The notes under the pieces: model-generated
Told to the model about the DNA's origin: nothing
Seen by the model: the letters and a program-made list of their open reading frames with translations, nothing else
The model's database searches: none
From: Mariannaea sp. PMI_226
Taxonomy: Eukaryota > Ascomycota > Sordariomycetes > Hypocreales > Nectriaceae
DNA: 64,000 nt
NCBI GenBank assembly: GCA_024336345.1
Contig: JANFOG010000006.1
Coordinates: forward strand, 1,240,001-1,304,000
Direction: 5' to 3'
Shown: positions 32,985 through 43,500 of the stretch, one piece after another
How positions within the stretch are numbered: position 1 is the stretch's first letter
Layout: each line of letters opens with the position of its first letter
Program-made: the position numbers and the translations under genes

Positions 32985-34840
32985 CTAAGGCGCCCCGGTA
33001 ATAGCCTGGACTTCTGCCTGGTCAAGAGGCGGGTTCTGCCGTGACCTGAGATTCAAGTTACGTCCCAGGACCGTGGCATGGGAGAAGTTTGTCTCTCGAT
33101 AGCGAGACGCAAAGTCATCACGGGGAACTGTATAGAAAATTGTGTGAGGCTAACTATTGGTCTGCGTGAGACTGGGCAAATGCGACTTACTGTAGGCTCC
33201 ACAGATGCGTCTGATGCCTTCGAAGGCGGCTCTGCCGTGCATAACCCGCCAATTGTCAAAAACTAGAGAGGTATTTGGTTAAGTACAGTTGGACATCACG
33301 AGGGTAGTATATTCTATTGGAGACGTACTAACGACACGACCGGGTGCGAGCTGAAACCAATACTCGTTTTCTGGACGCTTCAAAATGGCATTCCACTTGC
33401 GAGCAGCCTCATACCACTTTGTGGCTTCAAACACATTCAGAATGCCTCGGTCGTCGTTATTCCAACGAACCTTGGTTAGTTCGTCGCCGTCTTGTTCAAT
33501 GACTGGGTATGTCTGGTCTGGCACAATTGCAATACCCTGGTTACCACTTGCATGCCAGGGAACCCTGGTGTTCCGCAGAACTTCATATGCCTCGGGAGAC
33601 TCCTTTTGCAAGATTTTGGCGGCGTTGAACCCGTCAACTAGGAGTGACTGACCACCCAGTGCGTCACCAGTGGGTGCGGCGTTAGGGGGGGCCTGGTGAG
33701 ACAAAAGGTGAAATGCTTGCAAACCAGCAGGCTCAGTGAAATATGTTGTGTCAGTGTGAGCAGCAAGAGCAAGGTTGGTGTAAGCAGTGTCAGCTAGAGC
33801 AAGGTCGGGAATAAAGTCATAGAAGCCACCATAGTGAGTCGTTCGAATGGGTCCTACCTTGGCCAAGACTGCTTCAGTGGCCTCTGGAGTTGGGGGCGTG
33901 TCGACAATGAAGCTGAAGCCATGAACCCACTGCTAGTTGTTAGAGTAGTGATGGTTCTATGGAAATATGGGCACGATTTACAATGTTCTTGGTAAGATCA
34001 GCCATGCCCTTTACATCAGACTGACTCATAACAGCATCAAAAGAAACCTCGGGGGGCGAGTCTCCAATGGAAGAGTTCCAGAGAGATCGAGCGCTGTTTT
34101 GTTAGATCGAAGGCTCTCGCATGTCAATCAAGAATTTTTTTTTCTTTACTTACTGATCTTGGCCAAACTGTTCAGCATACCCGCCATCGAACCAACTCTC
34201 CAGCCATGACCACGGGTGGTGGCTTTGGTGGGAATCCGACCCTGGTTCAGGTTCAGTTTCATGGGCGTAACGTAGTAGATGCTTTGCGATTAACCTACAT
34301 TGAACTTCAAGGTAACCCGGGGTCTCTTTGAAGTTGACCGGGTGAATGTCCTCAGGAAGCTATACCATTCATGTGATGTTAGAAATCTGCCTTGCCACAG
34401 TCACCGCAAGGCTATTTCCCCACCTGGAAAGTGTCGAAATTGCGCTGCCTCGTGTCTTGATTGACACATTGTGTGCATTGGCAGTTATCCCTGTCCAAGC
34501 CGTCAATTTCGTTTATCTGGGGTTGACCAAGCCGGGTACCTTACCGTAGCCAAATATTTGGGCTGCAAGTCACACACATCACACCTCAGCAGCATATTTA
34601 CGATGGACTTGGATTGGGGGTCACGACTTACAAGGTCCGATGAACTGTTGCGCCCGCCTGGCCTCTGCCCAAGCTAATTTTAGAATCCTGCGAGAGGGCA
34701 ACAGTTCTGCCGGAGGATGCCCATCGCCTAGGGAGCGGCCCTGTGTTGAGACGAGTCGCAGTATACCGGTTTGAGTAACGGACGGGCGAGATAACGGGCC
34801 GACCAAAAAAGGCGGCGCTATGGCTTGCACAATGTTTCAA
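32985..34840 (-). CDS. Trimethyllysine dioxygenase (carnitine biosynthesis, 2-oxoglutarate/Fe(II))
   Basis: Hydroxylates N6-trimethyllysine, the first step of carnitine synthesis, in mitochondria. Nine exons: 34840-34632, 34562-34545, 34490-34424, 34359-34299, 34241-34154, 34093-33982, 33929-33329, 33262-33191 and 33127-32985; 456 residues. The second exon is only 18 nt and encodes PNIWL within FPNIWLRDNCQCTQC, which is the N-terminal zinc-type motif. Intron 4 (34298-34242, 57 nt, no stop) could be mistaken for coding; removing it restores the expected EVQWSDSHQSHHPWSWLESW. The catalytic domain shows THYGGFYDF, the iron ligands HTD in AAHTDTTYF, and the distal His in FDNWRVMHGRAAF. The first 45 residues are basic with no acidic residue, a good mitochondrial presequence. 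Gamma-butyrobetaine dioxygenase is the main alternative. Confidence 0.88.
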
Positions 34841-36508
34841 TTAGCCGACTTCAGTCTGGGCTATAATAGTTGGGAAGCGCAGGGAAGATCCAACCAACAA
34901 TCATCCGCGCTGAAACGAGATATCGTTGGTAGTTTGCCAGAGGGGGGCGGCGGGTAAAAGACGAGATAGCGAGCTTATTACTGTACTCCATCCATACCTT
35001 GAGCACCGTTGCACTAGTCCGACTCGGCCGATCATTGTCAGAAAAGGGGGGAAACTTATTGTGTCAAAAATAGAAAAGCTAAAAGAGCTAGGGATTGGTC
35101 TCGAAAGCTGGCAGAAGTTAGTCTGAAGATTGCTTGCGAATTGTCTTCTTCCTTGTGTTGATGAAGCTTAGATTCCCCCTCTTCTCCAATCGTTATGATT
35201 CCGGACGGGGTAGGGCCGGAGGTCGACTAAGACCTCGGCAGACGGGTCTCTCCGATAAGTCACAGTCCTCCACTTCTACACCCGACAGTAACCCGTGAAG
35301 CGGAAGTGTCTGGCTCGCCGATGGAGTTGACGGTTTATTTGGCCAGGTCTTGTCTTTCTGCCCTGCATAGTCCTGCACGTTTTATTATCGATGGGTGCGA
35401 GGAATGCGGTCTACTGCGGTCTGCTGCGGCCAACTGAGGAATACTGGTGCTTCTCTCCATGTCTTCAAAGTGCCTGATCTTGTCTCAGATACCACTGGGT
35501 TGAGCTCCTCCGGTTCCAAAATACCGGCACGGCAGAGACCACCCCCGGTCTGTGGCGGTTTTTGTGTCCGTAACGAAACAGGGCAAAATTAACAGGGGAT
35601 TTCAGTGGTCTCATATGCTCACCTCAAGCCCTTGTCCCTTGTCTGAGATGCAGTTGATTCCTGGCCTTCTGGTCCATTCACTCTTTGACTCTTTGGGCTT
35701 GAGAAGCTTGGGCCTCAGGTACGTCACCGCGCTGCCCCACTGTCCCTGTCCTTGGAAAGGCGGGGGCCAATCGGGCTTGCTTAAAGTATATGGTCTGGCC
35801 CCTAAAGCCAGGCACAGAGAGGTCAAGTGCTACTGTCACTTTTCGCCTGATGTCACTTGCTACCTTGTGTACAGTAGCACTCATGTCTCTAGACTACCTT
35901 ACATTTGGAGCAAGCCATTCATCCCATTACACGCACTCTTGCGTCCTGCAAATCTGCGTCTATTATCTCCTCAAAATTATATCAAAGCTCTCTTTGCCTC
36001 TCCTCATGCCTCATTCTCCTGTAGACGTGGCGGTGTCATCCTCCATTTGCCGTCCAGTCCCCCCACAAGTTTAAGCGCCCAAATCCCCCGTCTCCCAACT
36101 GGCCGCCGATACGCGACCCAACACCCCTGGCCTGCGGTCAGTTACCTCGTCGATATCTTCCCAAACCTCTGGAACGAGTGCAGCGACTTTTTTTGGTATG
36201 CAGGTACTATGGGTAAGTTTCAGACACTTCGACAGCTATCCGCGCTTAGGATGCCTCAGTGATTGGCGCCACATCGCGATTCAACATGTAGGCAAGAGTG
36301 CTGCAGATGATATGGGCTGCTATTTTGGACCAACACACATTTCATCAGGCATACTCGAGGGGGTATGGTAAACATTCAAGTTGGCCTTAATGAAGAATTC
36401 TCCGTAGTTTGAACGATTTTAATATTCACAAGCTGCCCTTGTGTGGCGTTCACAAGCGAGCCGCTTTCTGCCCATCCTTCGTTCCTTTTTCCTCCCTCCA
36501 AAGTTGCT
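34841..36508. other. Intergenic, no gene supported
   Basis: 1.67 kb between divergent genes. A 236-codon ORF at 35552-36262 lacks any family signature and is treated as chance. A CTCCGTA copy is at 36400. Confidence 0.5.
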
Positions 36509-37600
36509 ATGGCTTCAGTCATGCTGCCTCGTGATGGAAACATCGTCCTCTCGTTATTCTTTGCCGCTTCATTCCTTATCTCTCTCTCGGCGGCCCTTGT
36601 GGCAGATGTTTCCTTGCAGCTTGAGGTGGTAAAGGGCGATGCGGCTTATCGAAGGCTATCAGACTCGACAAAAAACATATTCGATCGTGATGATTCATCG
36701 TCATCATGTCCCTTCCGAAGTTATTCACAGTGTGATATTCAGTCTTCAGACGCCATTTGTTGTCCTGAAGATACATATTGCATGGTCCTCGCTTCCAATA
36801 CAACCGTTATCTGCTGTCCAGAGTCCTCAGGTTGCTCGCTAATCGTGGCTATTACCTGTGACATTACCCAACAGGACTCAAGCAAGCACCCGACATCGCC
36901 TGTTCAGACCATCGCCCTCGATAAATCCCTGGAGAAGTGTGGTGACAAGTGCTGCCCGTTTGGCTATCTATGCAATGGCTCAGGACAGTGCAAGCTCGAC
37001 CCGAACCAAGACCACTACCAGTACCTTTTGTCCGATTCTTCTACTACAAGCCTCTCGCCGACGGACATTCCATCCTCAACCAGTTCTGCCATCGCTACCT
37101 CGACGTCCGATTTGGCCTCCACAACAGAGCTGAGCATTCCGACTTTGGTGCCGTCAACCAAGGCAACGTCGACCGCAGATACCAAGTCGTCAACCGATAA
37201 CTCAGACGACAGTAGTCCAACAGGCTTGATTGCAGCCTGCAGCATTGGTGGTGTCTGTTGTGCCGCCGCTGTGGGCATCCTCATCTGGCTGCAGTGGTTT
37301 CGAAAGCAACGAGCTGCGCAGAATCACTGGGCGACCCCTAGTCAGTCTTCAGACGCCTACTTCGATACTCCGAGGAGTACACGCTATCTTCTTGCTCGAG
37401 GTCCTGATGATAAATTTCGCATAACACCGAGTACTGTTAGTCTTGATACACCATCGGTGGCCAAGACCAGATGTAGCGATTCGTCTTTCAGTCCAATAGA
37501 ACTCCCCGCTACACCAGTTTCAATGTCATGTTGGATAGAAGGAGCGGAAGTAGAGGAGCCAAGGTTAGCATATGTGCTGCCTGTTAGGAAGCTAGCGTAG
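36509..37600 (+). CDS. Cysteine-rich, Ser/Thr-rich single-pass membrane protein
   Basis: Single exon, 363 residues from the ATG at 36509, chosen because it is followed at once by a signal-peptide core (IVLSLFFAASFLISLSAALVADV). An in-frame ATG at 36443 would bury that signal. The ectodomain has clustered Cys pairs (ICCPEDTYC, ICCPESSGC, KCGDKCCPFGYLC, GSGQC), then about 60 Ser/Thr-rich residues that are probably O-glycosylated. A membrane helix follows (LIAACSIGGVCCAAAVGILIWL, about 238-259) and then a cytoplasmic tail of about 100 residues starting QWFRKQR. This architecture resembles fungal wall-stress or Mid2-like surface proteins, but I recognise no named family. The GCCPxGYxC-type core is common in secreted fungal proteins. 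Function unassigned. Confidence 0.75.
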   Translation: MASVMLPRDGNIVLSLFFAASFLISLSAALVADVSLQLEVVKGDAAYRRLSDSTKNIFDRDDSSSSCPFRSYSQCDIQSSDAICCPEDTYCMVLASNTTVICCPESSGCSLIVAITCDITQQDSSKHPTSPVQTIALDKSLEKCGDKCCPFGYLCNGSGQCKLDPNQDHYQYLLSDSSTTSLSPTDIPSSTSSAIATSTSDLASTTELSIPTLVPSTKATSTADTKSSTDNSDDSSPTGLIAACSIGGVCCAAAVGILIWLQWFRKQRAAQNHWATPSQSSDAYFDTPRSTRYLLARGPDDKFRITPSTVSLDTPSVAKTRCSDSSFSPIELPATPVSMSCWIEGAEVEEPRLAYVLPVRKLA

Positions 37601-38325
37601 AAACAGACGCTCAACAAACAGAATTTACGATTTCGATAACGAAGGTTGATACTTCATAGCAATTACATCCAACAATTTAGCTTTCTTGTATACTCAATTA
37701 GATTTTTGGACAACGCGGTGTTGGAGAGGCAGCTCTTCCAGGAGTCAGAGCAAAGGACCTTTCCACAGCGCGACAGGAGGAGGGAGTTAGGATTTCTTCT
37801 TCTATTATTTTTATACTATTCTTGGAGGTATATACAGGCTGGCAAATATCAAACCCAAAATTTTACTGTCAAAATGAATCCCACTTCTCACTTGATCTGA
37901 TTACAGATGGAATGATGTCAATCACCTTGGGGTAGTAACATAAGAACGCCCAGCCCTATAAAAGTGTACAGTGGGATTACTGAGGACACTCCACCATACA
38001 CACAGTGTCACATCCCTTCACATTTCAGCACTAGTCACGACCAAGATTCAAGTTCAGCATTTCAGCAGCTCCAATCAGTTAATCAGTCGCCCCTATCGAG
38101 AATACAAACCCTTCCTTAGCCTCTCTCGCGGAAAGCGATAGGGATTCTTGCTCAGTGGGTGACTCGTTCGCTCTTCATCGACAACAAGCCAACGACTAGC
38201 CGTATCACCATTTGCGCTGGCCATGGCTGGCGTGTAGATCAACGAGGCGAATCTCCAAGCTTGATCACGGGCTTTCTACACATCGGCAACCTGGAAAACA
38301 GCCGAACGGTGCAGATGATTCTGCC
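37601..38325. promoter_or_regulatory. Promoter and leader of the deubiquitinase gene
   Basis: TATAAAAG lies at 37957-37964, followed by a long probable leader. The leader contains an 8-bp inverted repeat, CCCTATCG (38091-38098) and CGATAGGG (38136-38143), with a 37-nt loop. Confidence 0.5.
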
Positions 38326-40584
38326 ATGACGCCCAAACATCCCGCCTTCGACACCTTCTACGACGATCAGGTTGCCGCACACCGACAGCTCTATGCCCAC
38401 GAACCCGTCTGGGACCGATTATTTCAGCCGACGGTCCTTATCTCCGCCTTTATAATCGTCCTCACTGTCTCATACAACTTCCATGCGTCCTCGACTACAC
38501 TTGAGGGAACGATATCGTTGATAGGAACGTGCCTATGGGACACACTCGTCTTCGTTGTACCAAAAAGCTTGTTAGATGCCCTGGACGATCGTATCAATCC
38601 AACCCTGGCCCCACGACCGATGTTATACCCCGAGCAGAGCGCTCATGCGGCGAAAAGCGAGACCATGAGAAGGATCCTGGGGCTGGACCGCTCCGGCGGA
38701 ATGATGGCCACGGTCTTCCAAGCAAGAAATCGAGCTTTATCTATGACTGGCAGTGTCCTGGGGCTCAAGGCCGAACCTGATCGACCTGCAGGTCTTGGGA
38801 ACCGTGATAACTCATGTTACCAAAACAGCATCCTTCAGGGTTTGGCTTCTCTTCAACCTCTCCCGGAGTACCTTTCCACTCACCTACGAGCAACTGGTAA
38901 TAAGGATGGCAGCCAAGATGTCGCTCAGACACTGCGAACCCTGATTTCTGACCTAAACGATGCTTCAAATAATGGGAGGACACTCTGGACTCCTGGGTTA
39001 CTCAAATCCATGAGCACATGGACGCAACAAGATGCGCAAGAATATTTCTCCAAGATATTGGATGACATCGATAAGAGCGTGGCAAAGGCAACCAAGAATA
39101 CCCAACAGCATCCTGGCTTCGAGGCTAGTGTCACCAGCGATGATACGGCTGCTAGCCAACACAGCGATGATAGCGGTTACCAAAGCCTATTAAGCTCCAA
39201 AGTCGCGGATACCAAACTTCCCCGAAATCCATTAGAAGGACTTCTGGCGCAACGCGTGGCGTGCGTCCAGTGTGGCCACTCGGACGGCTTGTCCATGATT
39301 CCATTTACCTGCTTGACGTTCAGCCTTGGGTTGAACAAAAATCAGCATGATCTATACGAACGCCTTGATGCTTATGCTAATATTGAATCTATCGAAAACG
39401 TGGAATGTGCAAAATGCACTCTCTTGAAGGCTCAGAAACTTCTCACTAAATTAGTTAACGGGATGCGCGAACGCCCTTCGACGACAGAAGAACAACTAGC
39501 AGAGCCCTTACGAAGACTCGAGGCCGTGGAGCTTGCCCTCGAGGAGGATGAATTTGATGAGAAGACTTTGACGGAAAAGTGTAAAATCCCCCCACAAGGC
39601 AAGGTCAGCACGACGAAAACCAAGCAGATTGTTGTCGCTCGCCAACCACAGAGTTTGGCTATTCACATGAACCGGTCTGTTTTCGATCCGTCTACGTTCA
39701 ATATGATGAAGAATTCAGCACCGGTCGACTTCCCAAAAACGCTGGATCTAGGACCTTGGTGTTTGGGCAGTGCAGGAGCCGACGTAACGGGATCTCCTGA
39801 AGGAGAGCTGGAGGAGCAATGGCTTTCGGACCCGAGAAAGTCGATGATTGCTGGCGATATCTACCCTTCGAAGTTGACGGGGCCAATCTACGAGCTGCGA
39901 GCCGTTGTCACACACTACGGTCGGCACGAAAATGGGCATTACATCTGTTATCGAAAACATCCCCGACGCAAGTCACCTCCAGCACTGGTAGACGATAAAG
40001 GGGTTTTTACTGAGCCTGGGGAACAAGATGATCTCAGTCTATCAGAGCCTGACTTGACGAACGATTCCGATCAAGAGGAGGACGAGTCGAGAGAAGTCGA
40101 GATGGACTGGTGGCGACTCAGTGACCACAACGTGTCTATGGTAGACGAAGAGACTGTGCTGAGCCTTTCACCTGGGGTTTTCATGCTGTTCTACGACTGC
40201 GTCGATCCGAACACAGTCCTTATGCCGGAGGATACATTTGAGGATATGCACGATGCAACCGAGGAAGAGGAAAGGAAGGGTACTTTGGTAAATGAGATGC
40301 GACCAAGTAAAGAACCAAATAACATAACGGACGATGCAGTTTCAGCAAGAAATGAGATGCAGACTGCGCCGGAAATCGGCAGCGACCCAGGACCTAACGA
40401 GCAGCAGGAGGTGCTTGCTTCCGAAGACGACAACCGATTATTATCGTCATCAAAGAGAAGCGAGACCCATCATTCTATGGAGGTGCAGCAAGGGGCAGAG
40501 CAGGCTGAGGTGGGACCAGCGCATACACAGGCACAGGCACAGGCACAGGCACAGACACAAAGCCAAGCTTCAACGGCAGCTTGA
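38326..40584 (+). CDS. Ubiquitin-specific protease (USP/UBP), membrane-anchored, Ubp1-like
   Basis: Cysteine protease that removes ubiquitin. Single exon, 752 residues from MTPKHPAFDTFYDD; an upstream in-frame ATG at 38212 would add a 38-residue extension of unlikely composition. One or two membrane helices near the N-terminus (VLISAFIIVLTVSYNF; LIGTCLWDTLVFVV) suggest ER or outer-mitochondrial anchoring, as in yeast Ubp1 or animal USP30. The Cys box is GLGNRDNSCYQNSILQGLASL, with the nucleophile Cys at about 164. The His box is HYGRHENGHYICYRKH, with His at about 538. A Cys-x-x-Cys pair on each side (CVQCG, CAKC) gives the usual zinc ribbon. The C-terminus is acidic and ends in a (Gln-Ala)n run from an ACAGGC repeat. 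Confidence 0.92.
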   Translation: MTPKHPAFDTFYDDQVAAHRQLYAHEPVWDRLFQPTVLISAFIIVLTVSYNFHASSTTLEGTISLIGTCLWDTLVFVVPKSLLDALDDRINPTLAPRPMLYPEQSAHAAKSETMRRILGLDRSGGMMATVFQARNRALSMTGSVLGLKAEPDRPAGLGNRDNSCYQNSILQGLASLQPLPEYLSTHLRATGNKDGSQDVAQTLRTLISDLNDASNNGRTLWTPGLLKSMSTWTQQDAQEYFSKILDDIDKSVAKATKNTQQHPGFEASVTSDDTAASQHSDDSGYQSLLSSKVADTKLPRNPLEGLLAQRVACVQCGHSDGLSMIPFTCLTFSLGLNKNQHDLYERLDAYANIESIENVECAKCTLLKAQKLLTKLVNGMRERPSTTEEQLAEPLRRLEAVELALEEDEFDEKTLTEKCKIPPQGKVSTTKTKQIVVARQPQSLAIHMNRSVFDPSTFNMMKNSAPVDFPKTLDLGPWCLGSAGADVTGSPEGELEEQWLSDPRKSMIAGDIYPSKLTGPIYELRAVVTHYGRHENGHYICYRKHPRRKSPPALVDDKGVFTEPGEQDDLSLSEPDLTNDSDQEEDESREVEMDWWRLSDHNVSMVDEETVLSLSPGVFMLFYDCVDPNTVLMPEDTFEDMHDATEEEERKGTLVNEMRPSKEPNNITDDAVSARNEMQTAPEIGSDPGPNEQQEVLASEDDNRLLSSSKRSETHHSMEVQQGAEQAEVGPAHTQAQAQAQAQTQSQASTAA
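40528..40557 (+). repeat. ACAGGC hexanucleotide repeat in coding sequence
   Basis: About five imperfect copies of ACAGGC/ACAGAC encode Gln-Ala near the C-terminus of the deubiquitinase. The tract is likely to vary in length. Confidence 0.8.
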
Positions 40585-43500
40585 AGCAATATTGGTGTGG
40601 CACATACACACGATAATGTCGTGGGACCCCTGGCCCCTTAAGGGAGGGCGCGTTCAAGGGGGAAGCATAGGGCGGGCGCACCTTGCACGTGGGATGCTCC
40701 AGATGTAATTATTCGCTTCCCGTCCGCTTATTTGTTCAGTTCTGTCCTAGGCGAAAATGAGTGCCCCAGTGCCAAGGCCCGGATCTGTAAAGCTTAGCTT
40801 GAACTTGCATAGATACATACACCGAACCGTACATAGAGCGATTGGCGTTTTGGCTTGAGGAGGAACTATCGTTTGGTTATCAGGTTTTGTTTTGGGGGCT
40901 CGATAATGAACTAGGCCACCGATTGTACCATTACTATTGTTACATAGAGAGCAGGGTGCTCTCTCTCTCTTTTTTTTTTGGCACATGAAGAAAAATAAAT
41001 AAAATAAAAATAAAAAAAATCAAGACCAAAAAAGAGTACAATCAACCGCGTCAACCTAAGTGAGATGCCTCACACGTCATAATTACCTAGATCAAGAACC
41101 CCTAGAAAGTTGGAGGAACGCCACGGCGCACTGACAGACAGATCAAAGATCCTTTGATTTGGTCAGCGTAGAAGAAAAAAAAGGTACAGCCACCGGGGGC
41201 GGGACTCCACGCTGTCCTTTTTTTTTCTTTTTTTTTTTTTTCTGCTGTCCTCTTCCCTGGGCTGCACGAATCGGACGGATTCCAAATCCAGGTTGCGTGA
41301 AGGCACGTGTGGCTCGGCACAACAGCCGAAATGGTGTGGAACAGTCATTTGGGGGACGACAAAAAAGACGGGAGCAGAAAAAAAAAGCACACAAAGAGAA
41401 AAGATTGGCTCGGAAGGGGGGGGAAGGGTCGGCGCTGAAGTGAAGGGGGGTGGACAAAATAAATGCTGAAACGCTTGCTTGACCCACTGGACAGTGTTGG
41501 TCAGGTCTCGGTCTCGGCTCGTCATGGCCGCTATTGCCTAGTTAGTTGATGGATTGAGCTGTCAAGTGTTTGTGCTGGTCCAAGCAAGCCAGGCTATTGG
41601 AACTGGGCTCGTTATCGATAAAGTAATCTAATCATAAGGTAATCAATTCGAAAACTAGTTGTCTCGCAACTACTGATGCAAGTCAGGGCAAACATATTAA
41701 TTCCTCCGTGGAGCGTTTCTGTTGTGTATGTATCTGTATGTGTATGCTGTTGTTGGTGCTGTATGTATATGGCTCTGGCATATCGTAATAATCAGGGGGC
41801 TGTCACGCATTCAAATTTTTCCTATCTGACATTTGCTTGTTGTGCTGTAGATAGATACGTTATCCCTATGTTATGAGACAAGATTTTGGTCTGCTCCGTA
41901 ATTCTGAAGCAGATCTACCAGCTAAAGTAGAGTCTGAGCAACTCAGGAAGCGAAAGGAAATGAAGGAAAGATGAAATCCAATCAGTCCCATAAGTTGAAT
42001 CCTTTCAAACATGATCATGGATAATCGGCATTGATGTGCGACAACACAGCCTGGCTGTGGGGACGTAAATTGACAAGTCTGCGGCTATGGAGTAGGGGAT
42101 CTTGCGATACTTGCTGTGGCGTTTACTCAAACGTGGTCTATGTTACATTACAGGTTTAACAAACAAAGGCGCATGGGGGCTGCTTTTCGGATTTGATGTG
42201 CCGTCCCCTGGCGCAGTGGATGGGGGAGAAACGCTATGTGCATGGAGTAAGCGGGAACAAGAAACAAGGACGGCGCCAAAGAAAAAAAAAAAGTGATCAC
42301 TGATCTGTAAGAAAGTAGTAAGTATAGCAATATGTCGTGGAAAGTGAATAAAGTGGGAAATCATACAAACGAGGGGTCCAAAGGGGGCTCGAAATGCCTG
42401 CCCCTTTATCATGCAAACCCAGTAATATTAACTATCAGGCATGTTGCCGATATGCTCAAAGTATCATCGTGTGTCCCTGCATTACCGGATAAAGCTAATA
42501 CAGCATCTTGCTGAAAAGAGGTCAAGGGAGTATCCTCCGTATCCACACGATTTCTCCATCTGAACTCTCTGGGCCAAATATGGACCGGGGGAAGGGGGAA
42601 TGGTCGCAGAGGCGCTCTCTCCGTGAGTCTTTATTTTGTGCATAGCGGGAGGGCTGTTGGCCTAGAAGCTCCCAAATGCTTTCCCCCTTCCCTGGGCGGT
42701 TGTCAGACTCGTGATTCGCTAGGGGGCCGGGGGTTCGATGATAGAAATTGTTCGTGAGGATCTTAAGTGGTTAATTCGTAAATAACCCCCAACCAGGGGG
42801 GACCCCTGAAGCGGCCGGACCCAGAACAGTGAAGCTTGAATTTGGAAGTGGGGATGTCGCCATCTCACGATGTACGGCTCCACAGTTTTTCTGTTCGGAG
42901 AGTCGGCAACTCAAGACAGAACTTCGTCTTGGCTTTTACTTGCCTTATTTCCCCTTGCAGATGTCTAGATTAGCTACGGAGCCTAGCTTTCCCTATCGGC
43001 CATGTTGAAAAAAAATCTGTCTTACGATGCTGCACCCATTCTCCTCTCCATCTACGGAGACATAGACCGAGAGACAGAAACAGAGGCGGGGAGGTACTGT
43101 AGATGCAGCACAAAATAAATGCATGCATGGCGCTTCACTTGCCATAACTGACGTGACGACGTGAAGTGGGATCCTAATGCTGTTGGTCAGGCCGAAAGGG
43201 GGGCCTGAGACAAGGCAACCAGTCGTTCTGGATCGATTTGCTTTCTGACCGACTCCCTTTTTGGCCTTTCTGATGATCTCCTTGGGCGTCCGTCCGGAGC
43301 CGGCGGCGCGTCTCATCTTTTCGTATTTCGCATGCAAATACATAGGTAAGAAATTAACCAGGTACTTCGAAAGAGGCTCAGCGAAGAGAGCCTTGCCTCA
43401 TAGCCTGGGCTCATGGGTTTACTACGGGTGTGGCCGATTTGCTAAGTGTAGAGATAACGTTATCTATTGACAACATACCGTAGGTAGGGCTAGAGAGTCT

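Noticed and set aside
35552..36262. Plus-strand ORF of 236 codons
   Set aside because: No motif, irregular composition, no splice or start context. Best seen as chance in intergenic DNA.
42721..42745. GGGGGTTCGATGATAG as a possible tRNA T-arm
   Set aside because: No complementary C-run and no A-box at the right distance.
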